From contig JAJFPB010000002.1 of NCBI GenBank assembly GCA_020881915.1, forward strand, positions 5,901,001 to 5,965,000: 64,000 nt of DNA, written 5' to 3'. The notes under the pieces are model-generated. The model did no database searches. It was not told the origin of the DNA and worked only from the letters and a program-made list of their open reading frames with translations. Source of the stretch: Paramyrothecium sp. XJ0827 (Eukaryota > Ascomycota > Sordariomycetes > Hypocreales > Stachybotryaceae). Position numbers and translations under genes: made by a program. Within the stretch, counting starts at the first letter, position 1. Each line of letters begins with the position of its first letter. This document shows positions 10,252-22,043 of this stretch, in pieces.

Positions 10252-11451
10252 TCATTCCTCCACATACGCCGGGGGAGGTTCTCGCTGCTCACGTAATGTC
10301 TTCTTCATTGCCTGAAAATGCTTGAGAATTTTCGCATTGTCAAAGTCGCGTTGGGAGGAATATCTAGAGCCAGGCAAAGCAGATAACCACTTGGGATGGA
10401 AGCGATCGGTGCCTGGGCCTAAGTCTTTGTAGGAGGCGCACCATGTACTAAGAATATCCCGCTCCACTCGCATATGGATAAGCCAGTCTGTGTGGCAGTG
10501 GTCGCAGACGATGATCCTTGCATAGTGGCCCAGATGGCTACCCCAAGCCTCCCATGGCGGACCGGCCGAAGGCAACGAACGGCAATTCTCCGCTTCGTGG
10601 GCCAGAAACAATTGTACGTGAGTAAAGCCAGATATGGTTCCAAAGATTGGCTTCTTGATGTGTACTTTGATGTGGGGACAAACGTCAAACTGTACTGTTC
10701 CCACAGATGTTGTCTTCGTCAGGGCATAATTAATCATTTGTCGGTGCAAAAAGCTTTCTCCATCGAAGAGGGTATCACTGCGCCATCGATATATCGGACC
10801 GTTTTTGCTAGGCCTGAATGTACCTTTGCATCTCAGGCTTTCCACTGACACAAAAGGTGGTTTATTTGCAGTACGGTCCAGCTCTTGTCTCGCGCAATGT
10901 AAGTGATAGAAGGCGAGATGGTGCAAGACCTTGGGATGCACTGGCACCAGTGTCCGGGTCGAAATGAGGTCGAATGGCAGTTCTCGCGTAAGAACTTTGA
11001 ACTCGGACGGGTGAGACCGAGGAAGAAGCACCCTGGTATACACAGAGAACTCTGGTGTTATCCTGAAGATTCGATGCCACCAGCGGGCTCGTGGTTGGGG
11101 AACGAGGACAGGATTGCGGAAGATGGGCAAATCGCTTGACGGTGATGAGTGCTTGACGCAGCCCAGATGGGTCCCATCAACGCATGGCGAGTGACCATAC
11201 CACTGGGGGACGTCGAGAGACGGAACCATTTCGTACTGCCACGTACGGTACGTTGCGCCCACAACACTTGGAGGATGATCTGGTGAGCTCATCGAAGCGG
11301 ACGTACGGGTCATGTCGTTCAACAGCTTCGATTTTGAGGAACTGCTTTCTTTGAAATTATCGCAATGTGACAAAGCAGTCTCTATATAGTCTTCTACCGT
11401 GGAACGTGAGGTAGATGGCTTCGCGTGATGTGTTTGAGGTTTTGGATCCAT
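10252..11451 (-). CDS. Hypothetical protein with CPH...CxxC motif
   Basis: Single exon, about 399 residues from the ATG at 11451 (a further in-frame ATG lies at 11514). The N-terminus is Ser-rich and probably disordered. The middle has HHLAFYHLHC, and the C-terminal half has DVCPHIKVHI and, about 70 residues on, CDHCHTDWLI, a Cys/His pairing that could bind zinc. It ends with a proline-rich REPPPAYVEE tail. Many Hypocreales genomes carry hypothetical proteins of this general pattern (from memory, not tested). Function unknown. It stands alone between gene-poor stretches. Confidence 0.6.
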   Translation of the reverse strand: MDPKPQTHHAKPSTSRSTVEDYIETALSHCDNFKESSSSKSKLLNDMTRTSASMSSPDHPPSVVGATYRTWQYEMVPSLDVPQWYGHSPCVDGTHLGCVKHSSPSSDLPIFRNPVLVPQPRARWWHRIFRITPEFSVYTRVLLPRSHPSEFKVLTRELPFDLISTRTLVPVHPKVLHHLAFYHLHCARQELDRTANKPPFVSVESLRCKGTFRPSKNGPIYRWRSDTLFDGESFLHRQMINYALTKTTSVGTVQFDVCPHIKVHIKKPIFGTISGFTHVQLFLAHEAENCRSLPSAGPPWEAWGSHLGHYARIIVCDHCHTDWLIHMRVERDILSTWCASYKDLGPGTDRFHPKWLSALPGSRYSSQRDFDNAKILKHFQAMKKTLREQREPPPAYVEE

Positions 11452-11514
11452 GATTGATACCAAGATGCCTTCCGTTTTGGCGGGGCAGAACTGCCGTGGT
11501 GAAATATAAACCAA

Positions 11515-13370
11515 ACAAGACGGAGAAGGATTAGGGGAAAAGTAAACGACATCATCGCGGCTTTATAGTGGGATGAGCCTGTGGTCATAGGGAACAGAGT
11601 TCACATCTGAAGCAACTTTATTGATTTTCGCTCTGCATTTGGCCAAATTGACTCACCTTCCAGTGGTCATGAGATAGTGACAAACTTTCAGGCCGCAGTT
11701 GCTTCGGATGATCGAGAATCCTACCGGGACACGGTTTCGCGAGTGAGACGAGCTCAGAAAGCATGAGTGCTTAAACTCTCCCCATGCACAAGACGCATGT
11801 ATAATGCAAGAACATGAGGCCACCCAGCTATAGGGACATGTGAACTCATACAGACTCCATGTTCAAGTCAGGTTGGCAGCTGTCGTACAGAGATGCGTGG
11901 GAGAGGTAAATAGTGTAAGCTGGATGCATATATATATTCATCGTGTTTGGCGTGCAAAACAGTTGTATTTCCCAATATGTGGCGATACCACTATTCCACA
12001 GTCCATGCAATAGTGCCTCCGGGGCATATGCGTGTGATCGATATCCACTAGGCCCCCATTGTTTGTCTAATCCACATCTGAGTCCAATTTTACCTGTGAC
12101 CAGTCCCTGATGGCGGAGCAATGGGCCTTGTACCGTTCCCTCGCGTCCACTGCATCCATCTTTGGAAGACCTGTCTGAACGACCAGCAGTGTGTTGCCAT
12201 CATCATCTGGTTCGTGTGGCCCTCGTGGTCAGAACCTAGTGGCTTTGTGGCTTCGCTTGGATCGGGGGTCTCGTGAAGATCTCGTGGGCACACTGGTGAG
12301 GTAGTTAAGAAACGTATTAGCTCTCCGGATACTATATTGCCCGAGCTTCAACATCAAGATTTTACTCACTCGGCGATATGCCCACCTCATGGCTCAGGAG
12401 AGGAGGCGAATCGATTGACATAGATTTGGATCCAAATGCATGTAATACTGATCCGCTGCAAATATCAAATCTTCTGGAGCTTGAAAGGCAAGGTCAAGCC
12501 ACGCTGCGGATGTGGTGACCGCGGTCCTCATTGCCATCGTGGAGCCTGATACAGGGACTGAAGTCAAATAGTCATGCTTGGAGAGCTTCTGCGGCCCATT
12601 CGATGCTCGGAATTCTAGCTGTAGGATCAAAACCGTGCCACCGTACCTCGATCACACTGGCCAGTCGGTCGTTTCCAGGAGAGTGTTCCTGGACACAGCG
12701 AATCTACTGCAGTGATCGCAGCAGAGTGTGTTTGTTGACATTGAGCGCCAATTTCTGCAATTATAGAGGGGCAGGGAAGTCTTCACATGGACAAGACCAA
12801 GGATTCAATCAGTACGTCAACTGACGATAGGAAAAATGCCACCATTGATAACTCGCAGTAGCTCATTAGTAGGCAGGCGAGCTCGGTAGGGAGGGAGCTC
12901 AGGTCAAGCCTGTCAAGACCAAGCACGACCAAGTCCGAGAGCTCAGTCCTGGCCATTGCACCGCACACTCGTTGTCTTTGTTGCGATGTATCCGGACGGT
13001 GAAATGATGTAATGCAATGCAACCTTCTAAGTGAACCCCGTAAATGTTTATGAAGGTGATGGCGTCCATGCCGGCAAATGATCGGCTGTCCACTGCCTTG
13101 AAAAAGAATGACTTGATAACAGCACGTGTATCTCGAAGAAGGTATGCCTAGAAGAAAAACTCAATGGATTCGGCACAACTCGACGAGATGTTGTCTAATG
13201 ACGGACAATCTTGGGATGTCCGCTGATGCCAAAAGTCAATCGAATGGTGGAAGTCGCCGATCATCCTACAAAAGGAGTGCGATCATGAGTTAAAGAATCC
13301 GAGAATTGGAGACGGAGGGCCGCTGTAAGTTGAATATGTGCCTAAGTCAAGCAGGATAGTATGGTCACGT
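11515..13370. other. Gene-poor region, possibly eroded coding sequence
   Basis: Only short frames. Around 12.8-13.2 kb the minus strand has brief protein-like stretches split between frames (for example RSFAGMDAITFINIYGVHLE), which could be remnants of a decayed gene, but I cannot join them or name a family. Confidence 0.35.
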
Positions 13371-13375
13371 TAATG

Positions 13376-14240
13376 CTCAGTCAGGGTAGAATAGGCGCCT
13401 TGCCGAAGTGAAAAGTATGGTCGGAGAAATCGACGGAAGATGCCCCAATGAGTAAAAGGAAAGACTCTCCAGTGAGTAGAGGTGGTGCTCATGAATCCGA
13501 AGCGAATATACCGAAATACGTGAAAGAGAAAATACCAAGATGATACGGAGAGCATGGCCCAATGAGTTGCAGAAGAAGATGTCTTGGTGGATGAGATAGA
13601 TGGCCAATGAGTATGAGTGATGCTCGAAGAATCGGAAGAGGAGGTGTCCCAATAAGTAGAAGAGGAGAATGCCCAAATGATGAATAGGAGAGAAGATGCC
13701 CTGATGAGTTGGAGAGGAGATGCCCCGATAGTCGAAGAGAAAAATAGACAGATGAGGAGTAAGAGATAGGATGCCCCGGTGAATGGTGAAGATGCCCAGA
13801 TGCGCAGTAGGTAAGAGCGATGCCTAGCCAAATCCGGAGAGATGATGCCTTGTGAAAGAGAAGGAATTGCCCATGGAGCAAAAGTGATGGCCGGCAATTC
13901 TGAAGAGGTTGTTCTCCGATGTGTCGAAAAGAATCTGCCCCGATGAGTAGAAGAGAGGATGCTCTGAGGGGAATTACAGAGAGGGTCTCCGATGAGTCGA
14001 AGAGAGGATGTCCTGATACATCCAAGACAGACGACATCATGAGTAGAAGCGTAGATGCGCGAATGATGCAGAAGCAATGCCCGCTGAATTCGAAAGGTCC
14101 GAAAGGGAAGGTTCCTAATGAGTGGCCGAGACGGTGCCGCACATGTAGAGGAGGAGATTGACAAGATGCGCCGAAGAGAAGATGCCCTGATGAGTAGACG
14201 AGAGGGTACTCGTTGAAGTAGAAGAGGTACGCATGAAGTA
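13376..14240. repeat. Degenerate minisatellite, unit about 27-30 bp
   Basis: Some 860 bp of imperfect tandem units close to GATGCCCCGATGAGTAGAAG plus a purine-rich end, roughly 25-30 copies with many substitutions and small length changes. The plus strand is strongly purine-rich and the minus strand pyrimidine-rich. The minus strand reads through as a 336-codon frame made of Ser/Leu/Ile-rich 9-10-residue units, which I take as a by-product of the repeat and not a protein gene. Confidence 0.7.
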
Positions 14241-14618
14241 TGAAAGAGACGAAGTGTTTGGGGCGAAAAGGAGGGTAACGAAATTTCCGTCCAAGTTGAG
14301 AGCTGTCGGTCTTTGTTGTCGGCGACGACGACGAAGTGGAGTGGCTGGTCCCACGTAAGGTAATGTCTTGTCAACGACATGGTTTGACTTGAGGAGGTAT
14401 TGACGAGCGTGCTTCCAGTGATGGATTGTTGTCTTTACGCCTGCCTTTGACTTGGCAAGGCGAAGGATCTGCTTTGGCTTCGGCTTTGAGGTATGCCTAC
14501 TAACACCTGGACGGGTACGCGTAATGATTGATGCGTCTGACCCACAGTCCTTGGTCCAGGCCCCAGCCAGTCCAGAAGGACTGACCGAGGTGACAACACA
14601 CGCTGGTCGTCTGGGTAT
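14241..14618. other. Spacer between repeats
   Basis: No recognisable gene; open frames on both strands are low in complexity or overlap the neighbouring repeats. Confidence 0.4.
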
Positions 14619-14702
14619 AACACCCACAAGGGGCGGCCTCTCACGAGGGCTTTCCGGGCTAACACCCACGAGGGGTGGCCTCTTACGAGGGCTTTTCGTC
14701 TA
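14619..14702. repeat. Two-copy 42-bp tandem repeat
   Basis: Units at 14619-14660 and 14661-14702, both starting AACACCCACRAGGGGYGGCC, with a few transitions between them. The duplication looks recent. Confidence 0.75.
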
Positions 14703-15146
14703 ACGAGACGAGGGCGTCTCTTGGTTTGGGCTCACTCGCCGAGTGATGCCGGCGGAGGGGAGGGGGAGGCGGAAGATGGAGGAGGAGGAGGCGGCGGCTT
14801 CGGCGTTGGCGAAGATCTGCTCGCCGTGGAAAGAACTGGCCATCGAAACACGCTCTACGGCGGGACGAAGTCCCATCTCAACGCCCCGATCGGGACCGGA
14901 GGCGCGGCGGCGGCGGGCAGGGGGGGCACCGGCAGCAAGGACACGGGCACGAGCGCGACGAAGGGCACGGAGGCGTTGGCGGCGGCGGTCGCGGCGGAGG
15001 CGGCGGAGGGGGCGACGGCAGAGGAGAGTCCACACGGACAAGAGAAACGTCAGGACGGTGGCCACACCGCCGGCCGAGCTGGCGACCAGGTACACGGTAT
15101 CCAACCAGTCCCTGGTGGCCACCACCTGGCCCACCATCATGATGAT
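14700..15146 (-). CDS. Possible small membrane protein (uncertain)
   Basis: A GC-rich open frame of about 145 residues holds a convincing helix (TVYLVASSAGGVATVLTFLL) followed by a long Arg-rich stretch, then an Ala/Ser-rich C-terminus. Both strands are open here and the region borders microsatellites, so composition alone could make the frame. I can see no intron joins or family. Confidence 0.25.
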   Translation of the reverse strand: MIMMVGQVVATRDWLDTVYLVASSAGGVATVLTFLLSVWTLLCRRPLRRLRRDRRRQRLRALRRARARVLAAGAPPARRRRASGPDRGVEMGLRPAVERVSMASSFHGEQIFANAEAAASSSSIFRLPLPSAGITRRVSPNQETPSSR

Positions 15147-15300
15147 GATGATCATCATCATCGTCGTCTTCGTCATCGTCATCGTCATCATCGTCGTCGT
15201 CCTTGTCGTCTTCGTCTTCGTCGTCGTCTTCGTCTTCTTCTTCTTCTTCTTCTTGCGCTGGGGCTGGGGCTTGGGCTTGGGCTTGGGCTTGAGGCGGAGG
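15130..15300. repeat. Microsatellite tracts: ATC/GTC/TTC trinucleotides and GGGCTT hexanucleotide
   Basis: Runs of CAT/GAT, CGT/CTT and TTC triplets (about 15131-15256), then four GGGCTT-type units (about 15266-15292). The minus strand reads as an acidic Asp/Glu run in one frame. Confidence 0.8.
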
Positions 15301-15493
15301 GCAACAGACGGAGATGGGCTAAGGATCAGAAAACATCACGTTGGGGGACGAGCACGAGAAATAAAGGCAGCCTGGGCCAGCCAGGTGTCGGGGTGCCGCC
15401 TCTTGTGGCAGGTGCGGCCAGGCCGTGCCACCTGTCGTTGTTTTGAGCAGGAGTCGAAGGTAAGGTGAGGTACCTGGGCGGTCAGCCAAAGCG

Positions 15494-15509
15494 AGGTAGG
15501 TACCTACCT
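15494..15509. repeat. 16-bp perfect palindrome of AGGT units
   Basis: AGGTAGGTACCTACCT, within about 80 bp of scattered AGGTA/TACCT units. Such short palindromes are common in intergenic DNA of this fungal group (from memory). No function assigned. Confidence 0.6.
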
Positions 15510-15549
15510 TCACCTGTAGAGGAGGTAGGCAAGGTAATTCCAAAGACAC

Positions 15550-18390
15550 AGTACCTTCATCTCGTTAAAATTGTGATTCGTAATTTCCAATGTTTGCTTG
15601 CCGACCATGGGAAGATGCCAATATACGAAGGAGTTCCCGCACATTTTCGCTACTGTCCAGTGGAAGAAGACCGGAAAGAGCCTGTGGCCTTGTGCCGGAC
15701 TGGTGGAAGTATAGCAGACTGGCTCAGCTGCGAAGAACAATACCAGGGAGGGAGGGCTCGATCTTGATGTTTAAATTGTTTCGTGATATGTGAAGGTTCC
15801 CTCCTTTCAATGATAGTACTGAATGAGGGAAGTTGGTGGGCTGACCAGTGCTTCAGCGAAGACACTGGAGCAGGGAGGTGCACCGTCAGAAGCCGGAATA
15901 GACGCTGATATGAATAGAGAGATTACTCGCACTGCGTAGCATATGTTTTTGCAGCCACTAGAATATCTTTCTGCCTTTGCTGTCAGGAGCGCCATATGTA
16001 TGTGGGACAGCTTTGGAGACACGTCGTTGTATTCTCGATACCGTTGCAAATCTTACCGATTGACTAGGATATCCTCACGGCATGGAAACAAGAACTCAGG
16101 TAATCTGTTCGAGCGGGCCACTCTCAAAGATCTGTTCACTATCATTCTTCAAACTTGGTGTAGCCTTGTACACCACCCCGAGATTTCTATCCGTGAGTGA
16201 AGGCACCGTGTTATCCAAGGCAGGCATTTCACATAGCAACACCCAATGTCGCACACGAATCGAGCCTAGACAAAAAAAATGAATGACCGATTTAAGTCAT
16301 ATGGCTTGATTACTGTAGGATCCTGAACAAGTGTCTGCGGCATGAGATGGCGCTCATTGGTGCGTGAGGGACATATGAGCGATCCACGCATCTGTATGAA
16401 TGCACCAAGGGACGTTCGGCTACTGAGACACGGAGAAGAAAAGACAACAGCACGTGCTTCCAGAGAGGTGGTGTTCCCTGCATCTTGTGGCTGCATTAGC
16501 TTGTGTTGCGGCGAATCATGATATGAGGTGTGCACTGATACTTCTTGCGTTGCGCAATTAGCCTCGGCCTTGAGCCCCTGCTCTCGGAATTATATATTAC
16601 AGGTTTACGAGGCAAAATGATATAGGATGAAGGCCAAACCAAGCGGCGCTGATGTCTGGGTCTTACCTCCGCGCATAATCAACCATTAGTAGTGGAGCAT
16701 GGGAGCGAGAGTCGTCGCACCCTAGACGTTGAATAGTTCTCAGAAGAAAAATGCGAACTTGATTGTTCTGTACGCACCTTGTAGCTTACACAGTAGTTAT
16801 CCACTTAACGGCAGTTGACCATCCCCCCAGTAACTTGCCTCGTTGCCTGACCTCTTATTTCATAGCTCTAGGATGGCTTATCGTCAGCGACCGCCGCTTG
16901 CTTCAATTCTCATGATCGCCATTACTTACGCCCAAACCATGGCTTAACACCCAAACGTTTGTCGAGTATTTCTTGTGGATGGACATAAGCATCTTGCTCA
17001 TTAGCACTCAACTCGAAGAGACTTTTTTCATAAAGAAACAAGGATTAGGAGCCAGCAGGAGAATTGGTTGAACGTCTTCAATTAAGGATATACAATCCCG
17101 TTCATTACTACCAGAACTGCCACCCGATCACAGCCCCAGTCTTGATATTACAGATCTTGCTGATCTTGGAACTACTAAGAAATCCGCCAGATACTCTGTA
17201 AATCACGGTAAAACTCGCCATATAATGTTCAGTAAAAGACCATGTTATAAAAGTCCATGCCCACTTTTACAACCCTTATCTCGCGGGAGAGCCTGAGCTT
17301 TGACGAACTAGCAGTTGAATTGTGAACTGCTTGTGCATTCCATCTCCGGTTCTCCGCTCCAGCGGTCTGCCTTTTCTTTTTAATCTATTCAACGAAGTGA
17401 CCATAACTAAGTGAATCGCCATCTACATGATTGGATCTAATTTTAGCCTTCTTGGTGCGTTATTTGGTCTCGCGATAGCCTTTGTGCCGGAAGCTCGGAT
17501 CAAAAACAGTAAGCCGGCTCAACATGTTGTCTAACCATGCAGGTGCTGTGCCATGTAGCTTGGCAGCTGTGCGCATCTACCATGGGTTCAAGCCATTCCA
17601 TGCGCCTACTGAAAAGGCATTGGCCGACCAGGGGCCGGGGACCATGAAGATGTTAATCTTGGGTGTGTGGGTCCTGCACCAGCGGAACGTTGTAGTCTTC
17701 ACACGTACTGATAAGCTTCCAATATCCTACCCTTTCGAGACGGCAGATCCAAACAATCACACATGTCGCTCGACCAGTAAGCTGAAGAACCAGCACATCG
17801 CCCCCAAAGGCATGCGGGGAAATATTGAGTTTATGGACTTGAACTTGGTCAAGTCTCAGGCTCCAGCACGTGATTGTGTGCGCATATATGTGTATATAAA
17901 TATAACCCGGCACATTGGACTATGGAGCCGTTTACACTGATAACCCAGCTCGAGGGAACTGAGCAATAGAGCTGGCCTGCTGCTTGAAGAAAATGTCCTC
18001 GGAGCCTTGTGAACCTTTACTTATGGATTATTCGATCTGCAGATCAGCAGACGCGGGACCATCAGACTCTATATACCCATCCATGCCAGCATCAATTGAC
18101 CAGACATATATAGGCCGGGCCACCCATGATGACAGGTATGAATATCACTGGACCAGGCGCATATGTTGCTCATCTGTGCATCCTCCTCTAGCCACACGCC
18201 TGCCAGGACTGTAGCCAACAGACACAGGCCAGATCTAGGCCGACCACCGTTTGAAACTGGCGAAACCTTTTTTCGGGCGTTGCTGTATCCGCAAGGCGGA
18301 TGCGACGGTAACACGGCTTACTGGGACGCCCCCACTACTTTAAATCCTCACCCGCGTTCCGACACGTCAACTAAGCCGCGGGATGATCGC
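15550..18390. other. Gene-poor region
   Basis: About 2.8 kb without a supported gene. Open frames here (such as one of 152 codons at 17482) lack motifs and consensus codon patterns. The stretch 16.5-17.5 kb is visibly richer in A/T. The last few hundred bases are the promoter of the C2H2 factor. Confidence 0.45.
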
Positions 18391-18924
18391 ATGCCACCAG
18401 TCACGACTCTAGCGGCGGATCACGGAACGGGGAGTGGAGCCGCCAGCAAAGGCACACTGTACCAGTGCTGGGACCATGGATGCGACGGACGCACGTTTTC
18501 ATCCAAGAGCAACTACATGAGACACGCGCGCGAAAGATCCCTGGCCAAGCCGAAGTGTACGTGCCCTCTCTGCGGCGCCATCTTCACGCGGAGCACGGCG
18601 CGCGATACGCACCTTGCCAAGCGAAGCTGCCATCGCATCCGCCGCTACTCCAACGGTCGCATGCGGCCCAGTCGCCAGGCTATCCTCGATACCTACCCGG
18701 AACTCTACCCACCCGAGACGGACGATTCTGCGGATTGGAATTGGATGCCGCTTGATGGGAATCAAGCATGTTCGGAGGCCGTTGATGATTGCGCCGTGGA
18801 GGATATAGAGCTGTCTCCCGGCGAGGTGTGGCCCGTGGACGGTGGTGCCAGTAGCTACGGGCCGGCCCCGGGTTTCGCTTTGCTGGACTTGGCACGCGGT
18901 AGACATGCACGCCACGGCGCTTGA
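18391..18924 (+). CDS. Small C2H2-type zinc-finger protein
   Basis: About 177 residues from ATG 18391; the frame is open 228 bp further 5' but that part is not protein-like. One finger-like unit (CWDHGC...NYMRHARER) is followed by a second ([23 protein letters not shown]) of C-x2-C-x12-H-x5-C form. The C-terminus is acidic with DWNW and [10 protein letters not shown], a possible activation region. This architecture matches short fungal nuclear DNA-binding proteins. It lies at the edge of the FAS/citrate-synthase group and faces the MFS gene tail to tail, so a role as local regulator is possible but unproven. Confidence 0.7.
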   Translation: MPPVTTLAADHGTGSGAASKGTLYQCWDHGCDGRTFSSKSNYMRHARERSLAKPKCTCPLCGAIFTRSTARDTHLAKRSCHRIRRYSNGRMRPSRQAILDTYPELYPPETDDSADWNWMPLDGNQACSEAVDDCAVEDIELSPGEVWPVDGGASSYGPAPGFALLDLARGRHARHGA

Positions 18925-19271
18925 GCATCGAGTAGAAGAAGACAATAGATCGTGGTTACCCCAGAAGCCCTTGAAGGTTGCCACAGCAGATTAGAAAGGA
19001 AGGGGAGTCGGTAATGCAGGAGCGTTCTTTTTGCCCTTCGAGATTCTTGCGGTATTATCAGCTCATACTGTGATTTGGCTTTTTCATACCCCAGAAGGCG
19101 TTTCGAGAACTTCAGTGTCAAAAAGGCCACCACAACGGCGTAGCCCCCTTGCCCTCAAGCGGCATTCTCCGGAGCCACATCCCACTAGCCAAGCAAATCT
19201 ACTCTGAACAGCTATTCAATCCGAATCTTTTCTCTCTATCTGTTATATAAATCTTTTGAACGTTGCTCGGG
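18925..19271. other. Convergent 3' spacer
   Basis: Tail-to-tail spacer between the C2H2 gene and the MFS gene; nothing else seen. Confidence 0.5.
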
Positions 19272-20951
19272 CTATCTCTGCCGTCGCTCTGCTCGCCACT
19301 TCATCCCCTTGAACATGGGAAGAAAGAAGGACGGGGAGAACACGACATTGAGTCCGCCGATAATAGTGTATGCCCATCCAGGACCTAGCTCCTCTACCAT
19401 GTACCCGATGGCCGCGCTCAGAATCGCCGTGATTGCATATTTGACCATGTTGTTTGCGGCCGCCGCAGCGCCAGCCTTTCCAGGATGAAGATCGGCAGTC
19501 AAGGCCGTAAAGCTATGGATTGCACCGGTGATGCCGACGCCGATGAAAAACACCAAGACGCATGGCGCAGCAAGCGAAGCCTCAGACTCGAGGGCCCAGC
19601 CCCAGCCGATCATGATCAGCGTGCTCAGTGTCACCGGCGCCAGCGCTACCTCGAGCCGCGCCCTCTCAATGGGGAAGTCCTTCATATCCAGCTGCGTAGC
19701 TCCGGTCAGACTCTCTCGCGGTATCCCGATCCTGATGGCGTGCCGCGCAAAGTTTCTGTTTAAACTGCGTCCGACGAGGGCGATGCCAACGACAGACCCA
19801 GCAACCATGGGCAAAAATATCAGGCCGATCTCGAAAGTGCTGAGCTTGTAAATCCTGTCGAATTCGAACGGGATGGTGGCGCCTATTGCAAAAGTACCGG
19901 CAAATATCAATGCGGCGTAGAACAAGATCAGGCCGAACTCCCGGTCCAAAATGAGGATGAAAGATTGGAAGAGTGTTGAAATTGTCGATTGAAGCCCGTC
20001 GCTGGACGGCTCCAAATCCGGGGGTCTCGCGACGGAACATTCATCCGTGTCTGCGCGCCACCTCTTCATCATCTGCCACAGAGATTGGTTCCATCTCGGC
20101 GGACTTATAGATCCGTCGCCAACAACCTTTCGGCACGTCTCTGGGAAGAACAACAACAGCCCGAACAGGTTCAGCAAGCCCACTGCAGCCAAAAACACAA
20201 AAATACTTTGCCAGCCTAGAAAGCCGGCGAGTGCACCACCCAGAAGAGGCCCCAAGCTAGGGCCCAGTATGGTCGATATCGCTAGGTATCCGACGTAGCT
20301 GCCTCGCTCGGCAGCCGTCGTCACGTCGGCCATCACAGCTTGGCAGAGTGTCTGCAACGCGGAGGCACCGATCGACTGAAGAGAGCGCAGCGCGAGAAGT
20401 GCTCCGAAGGTGTCGGAAAAGACCAAGCCGATATTGGCGAATACATAAACAGTGAAACATATAAGATACGCCGGTCGTCGTCCGTAGCTATCAGAGAATC
20501 CACCCACGAATGTGGGCCATATGCATTGAAAGACCATGTAGACGGTCAAGCTGAGATTGATCTTAGCAGCAGAGACATGATAGTGTTCGGCCAGAGTGTT
20601 CAAAGCTGGTAAGTAGACTTGGGCGGTGAAAGCCGAGATCAAGTTGCTAAGGGCTGCGCTCAATATGATCAGGCGCTTGTCCCAAAGTGAGAAAACAGTG
20701 TACGGTGGTGGCAAGTCCTGCTCCTGTTCTGCCGCAGGAAGGGTTGCTTGGTGCGATGATAGTCGTCCGGTAATATCCGAGTCGGTCCCGACCTCAGCTT
20801 TGGTAGCATCGACGATAGATCTGGCCATCTCGTCACTCGAAGCTCGCTTTTCTACCCCCAGCACCAGCTTTTCGCTGCCGTCCGGCAAGCCATGAATGGC
20901 TGCAGCCGAGTACTGTGTGCTCATGTCCGACACCGGTCGGCAGGTAGCCAC
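19272..20951 (-). CDS. MFS drug:H+ antiporter (DHA1/QDR type)
   Basis: Single exon, 559 residues, or 550 from the ATG at 20924. A hydrophilic N-terminus of about 90 residues precedes twelve predicted helices in two bundles with a long central loop. Motif A is GGFSDSYGRRPAYL between helices 2 and 3, and GPLLGGALAG is the antiporter motif C in helix 5, so it exports substrate by proton antiport at the plasma membrane. The neighbouring citrate synthase and FAS genes suggest it exports their acidic lipid product, as MFS genes do in itaconate and alkylcitrate clusters. A basic-residue tail (KGMKWRAERRQR) closes the protein. Confidence 0.85.
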   Translation of the reverse strand: MATCRPVSDMSTQYSAAAIHGLPDGSEKLVLGVEKRASSDEMARSIVDATKAEVGTDSDITGRLSSHQATLPAAEQEQDLPPPYTVFSLWDKRLIILSAALSNLISAFTAQVYLPALNTLAEHYHVSAAKINLSLTVYMVFQCIWPTFVGGFSDSYGRRPAYLICFTVYVFANIGLVFSDTFGALLALRSLQSIGASALQTLCQAVMADVTTAAERGSYVGYLAISTILGPSLGPLLGGALAGFLGWQSIFVFLAAVGLLNLFGLLLFFPETCRKVVGDGSISPPRWNQSLWQMMKRWRADTDECSVARPPDLEPSSDGLQSTISTLFQSFILILDREFGLILFYAALIFAGTFAIGATIPFEFDRIYKLSTFEIGLIFLPMVAGSVVGIALVGRSLNRNFARHAIRIGIPRESLTGATQLDMKDFPIERARLEVALAPVTLSTLIMIGWGWALESEASLAAPCVLVFFIGVGITGAIHSFTALTADLHPGKAGAAAAANNMVKYAITAILSAAIGYMVEELGPGWAYTIIGGLNVVFSPSFFLPMFKGMKWRAERRQR

Positions 20952-22043
20952 TGCACGCGTGACGGGTAAACAACAATCGACGGTTGGAGGAGAAGAGGTG
21001 CTGATTCAGACATTCTGGGGCTACGCCTCAACGCATTTCTGTCCGAGAGAGAGAGTTGGTGAAGAATTTGATTGAGCGAGACTGGTTGTCCAACTCCAAA
21101 GTCAACAGTGACCTGCCATACAGACCTGAAAGGGCCACCCACTATGCGAGTTCGGAAAGGACTGACGACATGGCCTCCTGAGGTTGCGTGCGAAGGTGAA
21201 GTGATGGTTGGTAAATTGTTCGGTAGCCCCCATCAGGTAAGTAACCGCCAAACGGAGTCTAGACGGAGATGTGAGAAAACACCGAAACGCCGAGCCAGAG
21301 CCGCCATCACGTGCTGAGGTGGGATCAGCCACCCAGGCCGTGCAGGGAAGAACGGGAATGGCAGATTGCGGGAATGGCAGAATGCGGGAATGCAGGATTG
21401 AAGGAATGAAGGAATGTGGCAATATTGCATGCACTGAACAGTACTGCTATGCAACCGTAAGCGACATACACCCGGCAGTTGTTTACGGTGGTGAGGAGAC
21501 GGAAGTTTCGTGCCAAGTCCCAACCTAAAGCGCTGTCAACTTTGTCGATCAACTGCAAGAGCTCAGCTTACGGACAGGGGGCCAGCCCGGAACGGGTCCG
21601 TGTTCTGAACCCTTGTGGACAAGAACAACACCCGATACCTCCAAGAGCCTGACGTCACAGAGTCCACGCTAGAAAGCTATTGCCATGAGTCAAGGTGCTT
21701 GGGTGAGCTCAAAGGTAGGAAATACAGATGGATTGAATTCTGGAGCTGTGGCTGAGGCGAAGTGGAAAACTACGCAGTTGCTATGCTGATGAAAAAGAAT
21801 AAGCGCTGTGGTTAACCTGTCGTCTCTCACAATGACTATCAAGGCCTACATCACATGCCTCACCAAGTGCGTCGTGTCTATGCGTGCCAATTTCTAGCAT
21901 CGCTATTGATAAGCTTGATATAGTCTACACTATAGTGCAAACTCGATTCAGGAGAACAATTGATATATATATCCGCGCGTTGTTTTGCGAGATGGGTTAC
22001 AAATAACACATGACAGATGTAAACCACGCCGATGAATGTACAA
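20952..22043. other. Intergenic spacer with GGAAT repeat block
   Basis: Holds the MFS promoter, repeat block A (21353-21418) and the 3' end of the citrate synthase gene. No coding signal seen. Confidence 0.5.
21353..21418 (+). repeat. GGAAT/GGATT short-repeat block A
   Basis: Six to seven imperfect 8-14-bp units of the type GGGAATGGCAGATTGC, GGGAATGCAGGATTG and AAGGAATG in direct order. Related blocks occur at 24080, 33319 and 39261, all in spacers of the FAS/citrate-synthase genes. Confidence 0.7.

Noticed and set aside
13370..14380. Minus-strand 336-codon frame
   Set aside because: Translation of the minisatellite; low complexity, frame switches between overlapping frames, no domain.
14721..15468. 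Two overlapping plus-strand frames of 241 codons
   Set aside because: Products of GC-rich sequence and trinucleotide runs; both read poly-His/Arg/Ile or Gly stretches with no family match.
21353..21418. CRISPR-like or satellite array
   Set aside because: Units are short, imperfect and not separated by unique spacers of fixed length; the genome is eukaryotic.
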